From contig JAGVSM010001206.1 in the NCBI GenBank assembly GCA_022494885.1, positions 1 to 64,000 on the forward strand: a stretch of 64,000 nucleotides of DNA, written 5' to 3'. The position numbers and the translations under genes are program-made. Numbering within the stretch: the first letter of the stretch is position 1; each line of letters begins with the position of its first letter. Below the pieces are notes generated by a model. It ran no database searches. It worked only from the letters and a program-made list of their open reading frames with translations, and had not been told where the DNA came from. Positions 1-10,977 of this stretch are shown in pieces. The DNA comes from Micrasema longulum (taxonomy: Eukaryota; Arthropoda; Insecta; Trichoptera; Brachycentridae).

Positions 1-159
1 ACTAATAAAACATAATGTAAAGAACTATAAAAATACTAAATAATACTTTTCTGTGTCCAGGCGGATGATAATACAATTAAAGTCAGATAGAACCAGAATC
101 TTGGACGAGTGTTTTCAATTCGATGGCTGCTCCCATTCTAAATTGGGAAGTCGAATGGA

Positions 160-405
160 AATAAATCCGCCACGTTGTGAAGTGGATGGCGTGTTTGCCT
201 ACCATTCTTAAGGTTTTGGATTTGATTCCAAGCAAGGTGAAAAAAAAACATTGATTTAAATGATGTTTAAACTGTAATATTTGATTGTTGCTGCACTGAT
301 ACCTGAATCGTAGGATAGATCACCTTAATTTCACGTAACACATGATCGGAATACACGGTATTTGGTTGATATATTTAGTTACGGAAAGCGAAATGATTAT
401 GATGA
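160..405 (+). repeat. SINE-A copy (tRNA-headed SINE with ATG-type tail)
   Basis: Non-coding retroposon. The head at about 170-235 resembles a tRNA: a degenerate A-box-like stretch (GTGAAGTGGATGGCG) and a B-box-like GGATTTGATTCC. The body carries CACTGATACCTGAATCGTAGG and AGATCACCTTAA, and the tail is ATGATTATGATG. The same order of blocks recurs about ten times in this window, which is what defines the family. SINEs of this type are transcribed by RNA polymerase III and mobilised by a partner LINE; that part is family knowledge. This copy is old, with a damaged A box. Confidence 0.6.
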
Positions 406-408
406 TTT

Positions 409-905
409 TTTGAAAGTTTGCTAGACTATTTTAAATTGTAAAATATTATCAGTTTTTATAAACTAAAATTAAACTAACTAAAATTATTTTCAGGCGTCAG
501 CGTCGCCTAGACAGTGAAATAATTTAATCAAATGAACCTCTTCACAACAATAAAGGTTTCAGCTCTTTACTGAAAGCAGGGTGGACGCGAAATATTGATT
601 CAAATAATGTACAATAAACTTTTGTATATACACAAAAAATGGAAATAAAAAAAAGTTTAAAAAAAAAGTATTTTGTTGTTACTAAACTGGCACTTGCGCG
701 CTGCACCGCGATTGTAAACATTATCTTAATCGGTACATATCGAGACGTCATAAACTAACATCGATAGTTATATACGAAAATGTGTATATTTGTGTGAAAA
801 TTCAAGTACCTTCGTTGGTAACCTGTAAATTAATATGCTTAGTTCAATTAAAAACGTAATCTTTTTTTCAGACAAAAACTTAATTTTACCATGTTGATAA
901 ATAAA
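409..905. other. Unassigned AT-rich spacer
   Basis: No open frame with recognisable similarity. The segment holding CAGGCGTCAGCGTCGCCTAG, TGAAATAATTTAATC and TTCACAACAATAAAGG (about 490-570) matches the interior of the PAL repeat, so this is a decayed PAL fragment. Nothing else is seen. Confidence 0.5.
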
Positions 906-907
906 AA

Positions 908-1385
908 TATTATAACAGAGATATTGAATATTTAAGAGAAGGAAATATAAAAGTCTAAGCTTCCACAGGGCTTATGACCTGTCATTGGCTGGTTTATGTG
1001 GCCATTTTACACACTGTGTAACTTTCACCAGTTTGCCTATATTTGAACATCTACATTCCTTAGATTCTTCCATCTGTTGACGTTTGTGAAATAAAATAGC
1101 TTAAACCTTTATTGTTGCGGGCGAGATGCATATGATTGAATTATTTCATCCACATACTAGGCAACGCCTGATATATTTTTCATTTTTCATACTTCTTAGA
1201 CCAGGTGGATTTATCAACAATTATGATTGGTCATAAGCCCTGTGGATGACTGGACTTTTTCATTCTCTTCTCTAAAATGTTTTTAATCTCTGTTGTAATA
1301 TGTTAATATTAACAGCTCCCTAGAGGGTTGAATCCAGTCCTTATCGACAAAAATTTGGACACATTCAAAACATTGTTTATGTAGA
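908..1385. repeat. PAL foldback repeat, near full-length copy
   Basis: Palindromic repeat. The left arm starts TATTATAACAGAGAT at about 908 and contains GGGCTTATGACCTGTCATTGG and ACACACTGTG. The right arm reads the reverse complement (GGTCATAAGCCCTGTGG, then ATCTCTGTTGTAATATG near 1300). The interior (about 1050-1205) holds CATCTGTTGACGTTTGTGAA and ACTAGGCAACGCCTGA. A trailing block of AGCTCCCTAGAGGGTTGAATCC and ACAAAAATTTGGACA follows to 1385. No coding capacity. The same arms recur in at least 14 other places in the window, in both orientations. Confidence 0.7.
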
Positions 1386-1796
1386 AAAAATTTAAGATAA
1401 ATTTAAACTTCTTATAAGAATACGGACCCTGAAATGTAGGATCGATCACCTTACCACTGCGTTTGGTTAACCAATGCAGTGCCCAAAGCACTTCTGGGTG
1501 CACAAAGGGGATGATAAAAATGATATCCGAAATAGGGTTGACATTTGTGTGTCTAGTTCATGCAATTATTATGCATCAGCATTATCAAATGTTCGGAAAC
1601 TCAGGAACGTCGGTCAAAATGACCGAGAGCAGCAACCGGCCAAAGTACCACTATTCGTGATGCGAGTCGGAATAACACTGGGATTAGGAATTAAATTTAT
1701 TGAGTAACAGACAGCACTGCGCCAGATTATTTGTGGGACATAGTTGACTGCAATTTTCATTAGCTTGATATGTTTTGATATTGAACATCACAGCAC

Positions 1797-2235
1797 TTCA
1801 TCATCATCCTCATAATTCCCCTTTCCGCACCTAATGGTGCATAAGGTACTTCATTGGCACAGCAATCACTGCGTATCTTGATAATTAAATCGGGTTGTGG
1901 TCCCGTGGCAGTATTGTCAACTACGGGCCAAAGTTACGAGGTTCAAACCTCACTCTACAACAACTCGATTTAAATTTTTTCAACACAAGTTATTTACGAC
2001 TTTTAGGATATGGTCTGAAAATTTAAATACTAGAGTCGACAATAAGAACTCAATTATTTCTTCATTTATAAAAAAAATGTACATGAAGGGAAGGTGATCA
2101 GTTTTACGCTTCAGATGCCAGTCCAAAGACTATGAAATATTATATTGTAAAAACACAATTTTAAATAAATATTTCATATCAGGAATCGAACCTGAGACCT
2201 CTTGCATGGTAGACAGTATTTTCACAGATATGCAA
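1797..2235 (-). repeat. SINE-A copy split by SINE-B
   Basis: On the minus strand the tRNA-like head lies at about 2175-2230 (B-box-like GGTTCGATTCCTG) and the body at 2092-2170 (AGTCTTTGGACTGGCATCTG). The ATG-rich tail is at 1797-1880 (TGCACCATTAGGTGCGG, then GATGATGA). The body and tail are separated by about 205 bases that match a second SINE family. Joining 1797-1884 to about 2090-2235 gives the same order as the uninterrupted copy at 20260-20515. Confidence 0.7.
1886..2090 (+). repeat. SINE-B copy nested inside SINE-A
   Basis: Starts ATCGGGTTGTGGTCCCGTGG and continues to a B-box-like GAGGTTCAAACCTC. The body contains CACAAGTTATTTACGACTT and the end is A-rich. The same head and body blocks occur at 18636-18870 and, on the minus strand, at 59985-60109. 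The tRNA-like promoter boxes suggest a Pol III retroposon. It interrupts SINE-A, so it is the younger insertion. Confidence 0.65.
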
Positions 2236-2239
2236 TGTA

Positions 2240-3038
2240 TTATTTTCGTTTATTTTTAATAAATTTATACATTTTCATAAATTAATTCAACCCTTGTCAA
2301 TTTTTTTCTTTTAAAACAAGTATGTACAATGTACACACATACATTAAAAAAAATAAAAAATATCAAATTCAATTTCTGCTTTAAGTCTACAAATACAGTT
2401 TTTTTTTAACACAAACATAAAAAAATGGACAGTTGATCCGCTTTGTTAGTGCATTTTAAAATTAATGTAAATTTCGGACAATTGACCCACCATGTCAAGG
2501 CATTTTAAAACGAATATTAACTGTTTTAGTAGACTCAAATTAGTGTTTGATGGTATTATAAAAATAATAATATCGTCGCCGTTCAGGGAAAAATCACTGA
2601 CCGGAAGAACATCATTTTGAGAAATTGCTATTTGAAAGTTTAGAAGCCCTAAAAAAATAGGGTTTTTGTATTTTAAAAGCTTTATGGATACAATATTATT
2701 CATTTATGTCGTTTTAATAAATTTCATTCTTTACTTTTTCCTTCTGATACATTGAAAATATCTGGAAGGGTTTTAATGAGGCAAGGTGGCTAAAATATGA
2801 TTTCGTGAATTTTGTTTGTTTATAATCTGGACAATGCAAGCTGTAAGAGTTAGTAAAAAAAAGGAAATATTAGGAATAATTACTACAATGTTTTCATTAA
2901 AAATTCATTTTTATTTAAATAAATATTTTGTTGACCGTTTTTTTTTATCTTCTAATGTACAAGTATAATTATTATATAATATTACATAATAAAAAGCGGA
3001 TTTACGTAAGATTTTCTTAACAAAGTAACCTTTCAATC
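2240..3038. other. AT-rich spacer with a Penelope-type terminal fragment
   Basis: Bases about 2524-2566 (TAGTAGACTCAAATTAGTGT and TTGATGGTATTATA) match the arm of the 34931-35196 foldback, so a fragment of that element lies here. The rest is AT-rich with homopolymer runs. An 85-codon open frame on the minus strand (2446-2703) has no recognisable domain and is probably chance. Confidence 0.4.
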
Positions 3039-3039
3039 A

Positions 3040-4085
3040 GAATATGGTTCAATCTGATTATGGTGCCTGCCATCCGGTGATGTCAAAGTCCATTTGCAGA
3101 TGTCCTTACGGGGGAACTGTTTCGAAGCAGTGATCAGCTTCCGTGATTCTGCAAAATATATCGCTCATGGATCCATTGTTGTTCCTCTCCATATGCAAAC
3201 TGTTCATTCCAGTTATATGCTTTAGGGTTGAATCTTATCTTATTTTTGCGTTCAGATTCCCTAATTACCAGTTTGATATCATTGAAAGGTATGCCATCAT
3301 ATATCTGCTCAAGTTTCTGGTACAATGTTTATTTAGTAGTTTTATCTTTATCCTCAGTTTCTGCGTGTACATTAACTATATATGAGTTAAAAAATCTGGT
3401 TAAATTAGCATAACACAGATTCTTTTGTTTATTGGTTTAAATCAAAATACGCATTTCTTTGCTTTTCTATTGGCGATAAAAGCCACTTCAAACTCATGGT
3501 GTCTTTAGACACCGTAGTTATATATTATATATTATCGTATCATATATTTTAAATCCAGTTCACCTAATTTCTTGTATTGCCATCACATCTATTTCATATT
3601 TTGTCGTTTGTTTAGTTAACTCTTCAAAAACTCCGCTTCAATTCAAACTACGTTCGTTCCACGTTGCAAATCTCAAGTGCATAATTCCTTTGCCGGGTCG
3701 TTTGCAAGATTCAGTACCATTCCAAGGCTCGGTATTAGATTTTGTAATAATGATGTTTTACAGGGAGAAGTTATTAGCCTCTCGCCCAACCCCTAGGGTT
3801 TTTCTGTTGGAATTTTCCTTCCCTAAGCTGTTTTGTTTTTCGGTTTTATGGCACCGAAGACTCGCCATTGCCCTCTATCTATTGGTTGTCGCTTCTACAG
3901 ATAACATTTTCAGGGTTTGCGACGAGGACGCTAAAGAGTAAGACTTGATGGTAGTGTTGCTGATGTTTGTGCAACATGGCGTATCTCGGCGTTTTCTGAT
4001 ACCTGCCATCAAGCCGTTAAGCAGAGCCTGCCCATCAAACAGAACAGGTACCCCCGGTACCTTCCCAACCCTTTGAACCCTAAAC
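3040..4085 (-). pseudogene. RTE-type LINE relic, 5' region and AP-endonuclease domain
   Basis: Read on the minus strand. About 3690-4085 is a leader region also present at 17085-17515. From about 3685 the frame reads FATWNERSLN, then YEIDVMAIQEIR, then a degenerate middle, then EQIYDGIPFNDIK near 3300 and TSPDGRHHNQIE near 3055. These match the order of the N-terminal apurinic/apyrimidinic endonuclease of RTE-type non-LTR retrotransposons (TWNVRSL, QEIRW, SPDGxxHNQIDH), the enzyme that nicks target DNA for reverse transcription. Several stop codons (after RSLN, after QEIR and in the middle) and frame changes make it a pseudogene. The reverse transcriptase part is absent here. Confidence 0.75.
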
Positions 4086-4089
4086 ATAG

Positions 4090-6800
4090 TGTATTTTAAC
4101 CCTCATACGTGTTTTCAATTGACAGATTACAATAATTTACTTGCTAGAAAATTTTTAAAAAGCTTATTTGTAAAACTGCAGTAAATATAAGAAAAAAATA
4201 AAAGTAAGCGAAGATAATAAACTATTGTAGGTTCATAAACATTACAAACAAAAAAATAGCAAAAATACTCAAGTCAAAATGTTAAAACGTATCATGAAAA
4301 ACGTTTTTTATAATTTTTTTCTCTTTTAAATAAAAAAAAAAGTATAGTCAAAAATATTGAATAATAAAGGTTTAATTTTTTTTTGTCCATCTTAGGGCTG
4401 AGCTTTGTTAGTAGGAGATTTACCTTACACGAAGACACAGTATTTAAAATAGTGATCCAAGTTTCACAAATTTTCGTGCTACGCACAGAGCAACTAGATT
4501 TAAATTTTGGTTTTTCAGTCATCATCGTAGTACTAATTATTCATAAAATTTACTAGTTGCTCGCACAAAGTGGTTTGTCAATCAATAAAGTGATGATTTA
4601 GATTTATTTTATTCCTTGCCGCAAATGGTGAGTTCCAGGCAAGTTCTGTGTCCTGGAAAATAATAAAAAAATACGGATTTAATGAAATGTTTGACTTTCA
4701 CCCTTTTTTATTACTATTATTTTTGTATGGTCATTTGTTTTTTACGTGTTTATATTCTATTGATGTAACAGTCATAAGTTTACTAACAATTTAAAAAAAC
4801 AGAAAAAAAATTGTGTTCAAAAGTATAAAATTTGGAAATCCAGATATCCATTTCCGGCATAACAGCTTGTGTATTGATTACTCCTCGTATAATAGTTCAC
4901 AGGTCAGCTGCTGAAATTTCAGTTTTGACGCTAGCATGAATTGTTTTCCAATAGACCGCAGCGAGTTTCATTTGAAGAATGATGATGATGCGTTTGCAGA
5001 TATACCTACGTACTTGATACGTTCAAAACTCTAAAGCAGACGGATTATGATGTATTTTGACAGTTATAATTACTGTCATTCGTATAATATACCTGTCATA
5101 AATACGAGTATATAGCCATATGTCTCTCACACACACTCCCTGTTTTGGCGGTTTTGACATACCTAGTAGAAAAATCTAGCTCTAATTGGAATGCAACTAA
5201 AATGACATTTTATGCCAAACGAGCTGAATTCGGCAATGCTTTGCTATTACTAGATTTTTAGAAAATACTTGTATTTGTATTTTAAATGAGCACAATTAAA
5301 CTTTATATCAATTGTTGTATTTAGTCCAAATTAAATATAAACGAATACACGATTATTTTTGTGTTTCGGTTTACATAAATTCTGAGGACAGATAATATTG
5401 ATACGTAAAAGGTATTTGAACATTGTTTTCCTGTCACTGTCTTGCAGATGCCTCCCCGATACTGTGCGAAAAAGACAACCGCATGTCAGACCTTTTTTAG
5501 AATAGACAAAATCGACATTTTGCTGTCCCATTTTCCGCACCTAAAAAGTCAACCAATTTTGTTATTTTTTATAAAACAGGGTATCAGAATGATATTCTCG
5601 GTATCGGTTTGTTTTGCGTTTTTCAAAAATAGTTTGTGTACCGTGCGCCCGAAGACAGCAGATAAAACTGTCTCTAGTTCCCGTAGTAAACATTTTTTGT
5701 AAAAACGAAACACTAGGGACACGCCAATAATAAATATATAGAGTAAGCAAAAAAAACACTGCTTTAGTGTCATAATACAGGGAGAAAATACGGTGCATGA
5801 AAAAAAGTCGGACCACGTTTTCTCTTTAAATTAAACATTATTAAGTATGCATACAAAACTTTACTTCATAATACTTTTATGTAACCATAGAGACGAGTTT
5901 GATGTTATTAAATAAAACCATCTACCTATTAATACACAAAGACGCACCCGGAATCTTCTAAAATTACGACACTTAACGCATGCTCAAACGCTCAGTCCTG
6001 CCTTTTAAAAGTGTATTGAGTCGTTCTTAAACCGCCTGCCGGGTTTCTATGTGAACTTGACATTAAATTTGAAACCAAAATGCTTGATAGTGTCGTGAAA
6101 ACGTGTAAAAAAAGGTACTTGTGTACGATTGAACTCCAAGAGTAAAAATAATTTATTTTCAAATATTGAATTTAAGTAGGTACCTAGGTACTTGTTAATG
6201 GTTGAATTGTGGATAAATATTTACATTTTTTGAAAAGTAAAAAAAAAACTGTGCTTAGTTTTCTTCCCTAATAATTTATTCTTGACTGTGGAGAAAAATC
6301 CAAAGTTTCATGCATGCAATAACTACGTAGTGAATATCTTTAAATATGAAAGTTGATTTTTTTTTTGCAATAAGCGTGGCGTCAAGACAAAACGGTTAAA
6401 AGATATTCTTTATCAGATAATTTCTAATTCTAAAGCTATTTTTTCCATAAGAACTGAATCCTATTGTTGAGAGTAAAAGATTATAAAGACTGAAATGACT
6501 GAAATTTACTTTAAAAATGACTGTATGAAAACGAATATTTGCTTATTAACAAAACTATTTAAATTTTGAGTCAATTTTTTAAATATGTGGAAAAAAACTT
6601 GCTGTGCATATAAATGGGTTTGAGTAAAACCAAGTCAGATCCTTGTTTATCCCTGGTCTGTTTGTTTAGTGTCAGTTATATACACCATAAGTATTTTTTC
6701 TTTCTTCAAAGGAATAACAAGATAATCCTGTATTTAAGAGGCTTTTCAGCAGGTGAGAAATACATAATATGGTAGGAAGTTAAATAAAATACACCAATGG
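4090..6800. other. Long AT-rich spacer without assignable features
   Basis: No transposon domain, repeat family or gene seen. A slightly more GC-rich block at about 5430-5700 has short overlapping open frames on both strands (about 70-86 codons) without recognisable motifs. They end in frequent stops and show no consistent splice or promoter context, so I do not call a gene. Confidence 0.4.
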
Positions 6801-6803
6801 CGG

Positions 6804-6850
6804 CTTCCGTGGTGTAGCGTTCAGGACGTTTGACTCACGCACGGAAGATA
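6804..6850 (+). repeat. SINE-C head fragment
   Basis: GGCTTCCGTGGTGTAGCG, then TTTGACTCACGCACGGAAG. It matches the tRNA-like head of the SINE at 12070-12265 (minus strand), including the A-box TGGTGTAG. It is cut before the B box, so only the first half of the head remains. Confidence 0.55.
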
Positions 6851-7209
6851 AAACATTCTTTCGATATATATTTGTACTTTTGATTAATTTTACATGAAAT
6901 TTGCACTAGTATATCGGTTTTTATTCTTTAAACTGATTTTTAAAGCTTGGTTTTGTAACATGATAAGATGGTTTGTTTAAATTTGATTGGTTTGATAAAA
7001 ATAATATGCTGCTAAAATAGATAATGTGTAGTTCAATAATTGTGTTATAAATAATTTTGCATAAATCTTTATCAACAAATTTTCTAATTCTTAGCAAAAT
7101 TGATTGTTTTTTCCAAACTTTTTCGTTACCATCTTAGTATTTTGATAAAATGTAAGTTTTGAATCCATAATTACACCCTAATATTTAATTTTACTAACTT
7201 TATTCTTTC

Positions 7210-7740
7210 AAAAGCCAAAAATAAATAGGTACATACAGGGTCAATATATTTATAGTATTTACCACATTTCTGGCTGGAAGAATTTTGAACATTAATTCAT
7301 TTTCTAATAACAAAGCACAAATTTTACCTAACAATATTAGGCCAACTTTTTATACTAATAATAACATAGGTAAAATATTAACGCATTGTAAAGATAAGGA
7401 TGATAAATTAAATCATTCGGGAATTCATAAACTAAATTGTTTAAATTGAACAAATTTCTATATTGGAAAAACTTCACATAAATTTAAAGTTAGAATCAAA
7501 GAACATATAAGATGTCTGAGTAATAATAATTTTTCAGAATTCGCAAAGCATCTTATATCCGAAAACCATGAATTTGATCAAGAAACGTGTGTAGAAATTT
7601 TGCATGTCAATAAAAATGGTTTTCGTTTAGATAATTTAGAACGATTAGAAATTAGTAAAGCCATTAATCAAAAAATTCAAATAACAAATAATCAATTAAA
7701 TTTAACTTTGAGTCCTCTTTTAAAACTATTCCCGTTATGA
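7210..7740 (+). pseudogene. Penelope-like element, C-terminal GIY-YIG endonuclease
   Basis: One frame runs from about 7210 to the stop at 7738-7740 with a single internal TGA (7448-7450), where the family usually has a cysteine codon. The visible order is NIRPTFYTNN, then KDKDDKLNHSGIHKLNC, then the stop, then TNFYIGKTSHKFKVRIKEHI, then FAKHLISENHEF and LERLEISKAI. This is the linker plus GIY-YIG nuclease at the C terminus of Penelope-like reverse transcriptases. The GIY motif is GIH here; YIG, the arginine of VRIKEH and the glutamate of LERLE are kept. In the family this nuclease nicks the target for insertion. The reverse transcriptase is missing, so this is a 5'-truncated relic. Confidence 0.85.
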
Positions 7741-7846
7741 TTTATTTTATCTTCTATCTCTCTTTTTCTTTCAATTTTCTGTATCTTTCATACAATATTT
7801 TATTATATAAATAGCAACGCGTGTAATTTATAAGTTAGTTGAATTC

Positions 7847-7900
7847 CTGAAGATGAGGTAGTAACCTTGAAACCGGTCGAAGTGAGAATAAAAAAAATAA
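7847..7900 (+). ncRNA. Hammerhead-like motif downstream of the Penelope-like ORF
   Basis: About 110 bases after the Penelope stop: CCTGAAGATGAGGTAGTAAC, followed by CTTGAAACCGGTCGAAGTG. CTGAAGA fits the hammerhead core CUGANGA, AGGT-AGTA-ACCT can form the short stem II, and GAAAC follows. Penelope-like elements are known to carry hammerhead motifs in their terminal repeats. No clear stem III partner is visible upstream, so activity is unlikely. Confidence 0.4.
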
Positions 7901-8568
7901 ATTAAGTGGTTTATAAAAATGTATAAACTAATAAGTGTAAAATGTCATACCACAAAGTGAAAAATGTTTTTGATAACAACAATGTAATAATAATTAACTA
8001 TTAAAATCGCAGTCTGCACAAATTGGTTTAATAAATTATTGAAATTTTATTTATTTTAAATATGTGAAATAATTTCTTATTTATATGATACGATGTGTCG
8101 AAATAACGTTTTTTCCATCATAAGAAAGAATAATACAATATGCAAGAATTTTTTAGGTAAATTATTTTATAGATAATATATTTTCTAATAAATAAATGAA
8201 CCAAAATAGATGTGTAAAAAAGCGCAGAAGGCAAAGGAATAAAAATAACCAAAAACTCATACCGCTTGGATGAAATTTCTTCTTCAGAATGTCCCATATA
8301 AATTTACATGTTTGTTGTAGGTGGCTGTAAAATCATGCTTTCTTCTCTGAAATGTGCCCGTAAAACATCTTCTTTGTATTCCGCTCAGAAAACGAAGAAG
8401 AATAATGACGAAGTTGTCTTTACGATACAAAATAACTTTACGTTTTCAGGGCCAATGGATGCATTAGGAGACAAATTACTTTGCTTGTTAAAGAGAAAAG
8501 TAATGCATGCATGTGAGAGGAATGAGAAAAGTAACGAATCTGAGTAAAAAATTGAAATTATGTTTGTC
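7901..8568. other. AT-rich spacer, probably partly Penelope 3' region
   Basis: TTAAGTGGTTTATAAAAATG just after the hammerhead-like motif resembles the terminal block of the foldback at 28281-28453, so the first 60 bases or so may belong to the Penelope-like element. A 79-codon frame at 8308-8547 has no recognisable domain. Confidence 0.35.
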
Positions 8569-8571
8569 AAT

Positions 8572-9600
8572 AGAGTGTTTATTTATTTATTTGACGGACT
8601 TATGCAGTCCATTCTAACAATGGTAAATACAATTTATTATAATAAAAACAGGCACTAATAAAATAAAATACAATTAAATAAAATTAAAGCTAGGACAAAA
8701 AAATAAATATTACTACCTCAAGACAAGATCCGGTCTATCTTAGTGAATTTTTAAATCTATAAAGACTTACACCAAAAAAGTCCAGATCTTCTCTCGAGTT
8801 TACAATACGACACAATCGGGACATTTGTGTATGCAAGCCATAGTTTGTGATGTGTTGATCGAGGAACAACACATTATTATTTCGCAACCGGCGGATCGGA
8901 ACACTGAATTCCACTTGTTCCAGTAACAATGATACATCAATTAAGCCATTCAGCAAATTAAACATAAATATGGAGTCAATTTTATTTCTACGTTTTTGTA
9001 GACTTGAGATTTTTAACATTGACTCCATTTCTCTCGAGGCCAATCATTCATGTTTCTTTTCTTAGGAAACGATGTTGCAGCGACTCAATTTGATTTATCC
9101 GGCCTACATAGAAGGGAGACCAGATCACGGATGCATATTCTAAAAGAGAACGAACAAGTTAGCAATATAATGTTTTAACTGTGAACATGTTAGTAAAGTC
9201 ACTAGATGTCCTGCTAACAACACCCAAGAGTTTTAGTGACTTGTTAATCATAGTATCAATATGTTCATTAAAGGTACGTATGCAGTCCATGAAAACTCCG
9301 AGGTCCTTAATAGACTTGACTACATCTAAATCAATATTTTATATTTTGTAATCAAAGGAGATAGGTTTTTTCATTCTATAAAAGGACATTATTTTTCATT
9401 TTTTAATATTTGATTCTAGGTAGCAGGCTTTGCGCCACATATTAAAAGAATAAATATCTGACTGAAGCAGCAAACAGTCATTTGTATTTTTAATAATTTT
9501 AAGAATTTTATTGTCGTTCGCAAAGAGCCAAAAACGAGTAAAGGTGAATACATTTGCTACATGCTCCTCATATAAAAATAACTTTGGTATGATAGACCTT
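8572..9600 (-). pseudogene. Jockey/CR1-type LINE, RT C-terminal part and 3' UTR
   Basis: Read on the minus strand. About 9300-9240 gives DLGVFMDC...FNEHIDTMIN, then LLGVVSRTSSDFTNM, then SLLEYASVIWSPFYVGRINQ and SLQHRFLRK. A 102-codon open frame (9043-8735) follows with SLQKRRNKIDSIFMFNLLNG and DFFGVSLYRFKNSLR, then a stop. This is the palm/thumb and C terminus of a non-LTR reverse transcriptase with no RNase H after it. The 3' UTR runs to about 8575 and ends in AATAAATAAATAA, a simple tail. The upstream endonuclease and most of the palm are missing. Related 3' UTRs occur at 14226-14400 and 21186-21345. Confidence 0.85.
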
Positions 9601-9827
9601 TTCAGTGAAATAAAACATTATTTTACAAAATGAATAAAATTCATTATAAAAAACTACTGATTTCATTACTTTTTGAAGTGATTAAAAAAAAATAAAAAAA
9701 TATTTAAAACACCTTTTTTATGTGTACTTAATTTGACGTTTTTCATTCTTTCTATCTTCTATATTTTTCTATCCCCCCTTGTGAACTGTATGTTATGTTT
9801 TGTTCCTATGTAAACCTGTAATTGGTG

Positions 9828-10065
9828 TAGTTATTTGAATTTGTCCAAATGTTTAAAAAGGCTGGATTTGTCTACAAACATTTGGAAAAACTGAAATTTT
9901 GTAATTAAACCTTAGAGTAGGTATATCTATATACTCTAAGACTAAAACCAGCTGGTCCAAAAAGAAGTTCAAAAATCGTAAAATTGTTTTCAGGCGGTGC
10001 CTACTATGTGAAATAATTCAGTCAAATGAATCTCTTCACAACAATAGAGGTTTTAGCTCTTCGTG
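9828..10065 (+). repeat. PAL repeat, partial copy
   Basis: TTTGTCCAAATGTTTAAAAAGG then GTCTACAAACATTTGGAAAA gives the inverted FGGAC-type ends of PAL close together. They are followed by its interior (AAATTGTTTTCAGGCGGTGCC, TGAAATAATTCAGTCAAATG, TTCACAACAATAGAGG). It stops before the conserved palindrome arms. Confidence 0.6.
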
Positions 10066-10142
10066 AAAATGAACGCTTTTGCATATCCGTCGTTGTTCTA
10101 CGATCACGATGATATGTGCATAACACTAGTCAATGTTTACAA

Positions 10143-10258
10143 ACACGTCTCATTTTATCATCATCATATTTTTATTCGTATCCTGTGGTACATAGGGCAC
10201 TGTTTTGATGTATACTGACCAACAATTACATTAAGGTATGATGATACTTCAGGTCTTA
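10143..10258 (-). repeat. SINE-A tail and body fragment
   Basis: On the plus strand TCATCATCATATTTTTATTC, then GTGGTACATAGGGCACTG and GGTATGATGATACTTCAGG. These are the tail and body blocks of SINE-A read from the minus strand. The right end coincides exactly with the TTA target-site duplication of the PIF/Harbinger element that follows. Confidence 0.6.
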
Positions 10259-10851
10259 AGCTACGTTCCCACTACGCCGGACCGGCAGATTTGCCGGAAA
10301 CCGGCTCCCGGACAGTAGTGTTCACATTAACACCGGATCTCACAAGAAAACCGGACAGTAAAGTACTCATCTCAGTTGAATTTGGATCTGTGCTAGAATT
10401 CAGACCTTTCTTTTTCTTCCAGTAGATCGAAGTTTGGTTTCAGTATTAAATATCCTTCACCCATGCTGCTAACTTCAAAATGTTGTCTTCATAATCGTCT
10501 TCGGTCTTATCCCACAGAACAGGTATCTCTTGGACCAGCGTAATTAAAATGCCTGCGTTTATAGCCATGCTACACGTCTACCTTAGTCAGAATGCGAAGC
10601 CGAAATGACGCGAGGAGATCACGGGCGGGGCGAGCGGGGGACATACATAGATACCTTGTTCACATTACTCCGGTCCGGGTGTTCTCCGGAGCTTCGCAGT
10701 GACAAAACGCTCGGTAAAAATGCCGAGCTCAGTGTTTTTGCCGGATCCGGCATAATGTGAATAGCTTCATATGAATTGTACAGTCACTAGCTCTTCCGGC
10801 ATTTTTACCGGTCCGGCAAATCCGCCGGTCCGGAATAATGAGAACCTGGCC
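10259..10851. mobile_element. PIF/Harbinger-like DNA transposon, non-autonomous (593 bp)
   Basis: Flanked by TTA at 10256-10258 and 10852-10854, the 3-bp duplication expected of PIF/Harbinger. The left end reads AGCTACGTTCCCACTACGCC then GGACCGGCAGATTTGCCGG. The right end, reverse-complemented, reads AGGCCAGGTTCTCATTATTC then CGGACCGGCGGATTTGCCGG. The GC-rich subterminal CCGG blocks stand out sharply from the AT-rich surroundings. It retains a fragment of a MADF reading frame (separate entry) but no DDE transposase. Confidence 0.88.
10445..10567 (-). pseudogene. MADF (Myb/SANT-like) domain fragment of the Harbinger element
   Basis: Open frame starting at the ATG whose first base is 10567 on the minus strand and running 40 codons to TAA. 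It includes LITLVQEIPVLWDKTEDDYE and then LAAWVKDI. The spacing of the leucines and tryptophans (LI..V...PVLWD....DY......AW..I) matches the N-terminal half of a MADF domain. This DNA-binding fold is encoded by the second ORF of PIF/Harbinger transposons and helps the transposase reach the element ends. The domain is truncated at its second helix and the rest of the ORF is gone. Confidence 0.7.
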
Positions 10852-10977
10852 TTACACTTTAGGTTTTCGTTTATGAACAACGAATGCTGCTCTGGGATTC
10901 TGGTACTATTTCGCACACATAATTTTATTCATTATCCATCCTACATATTTATTTACTTACTTGAAAACAGTTACTTC

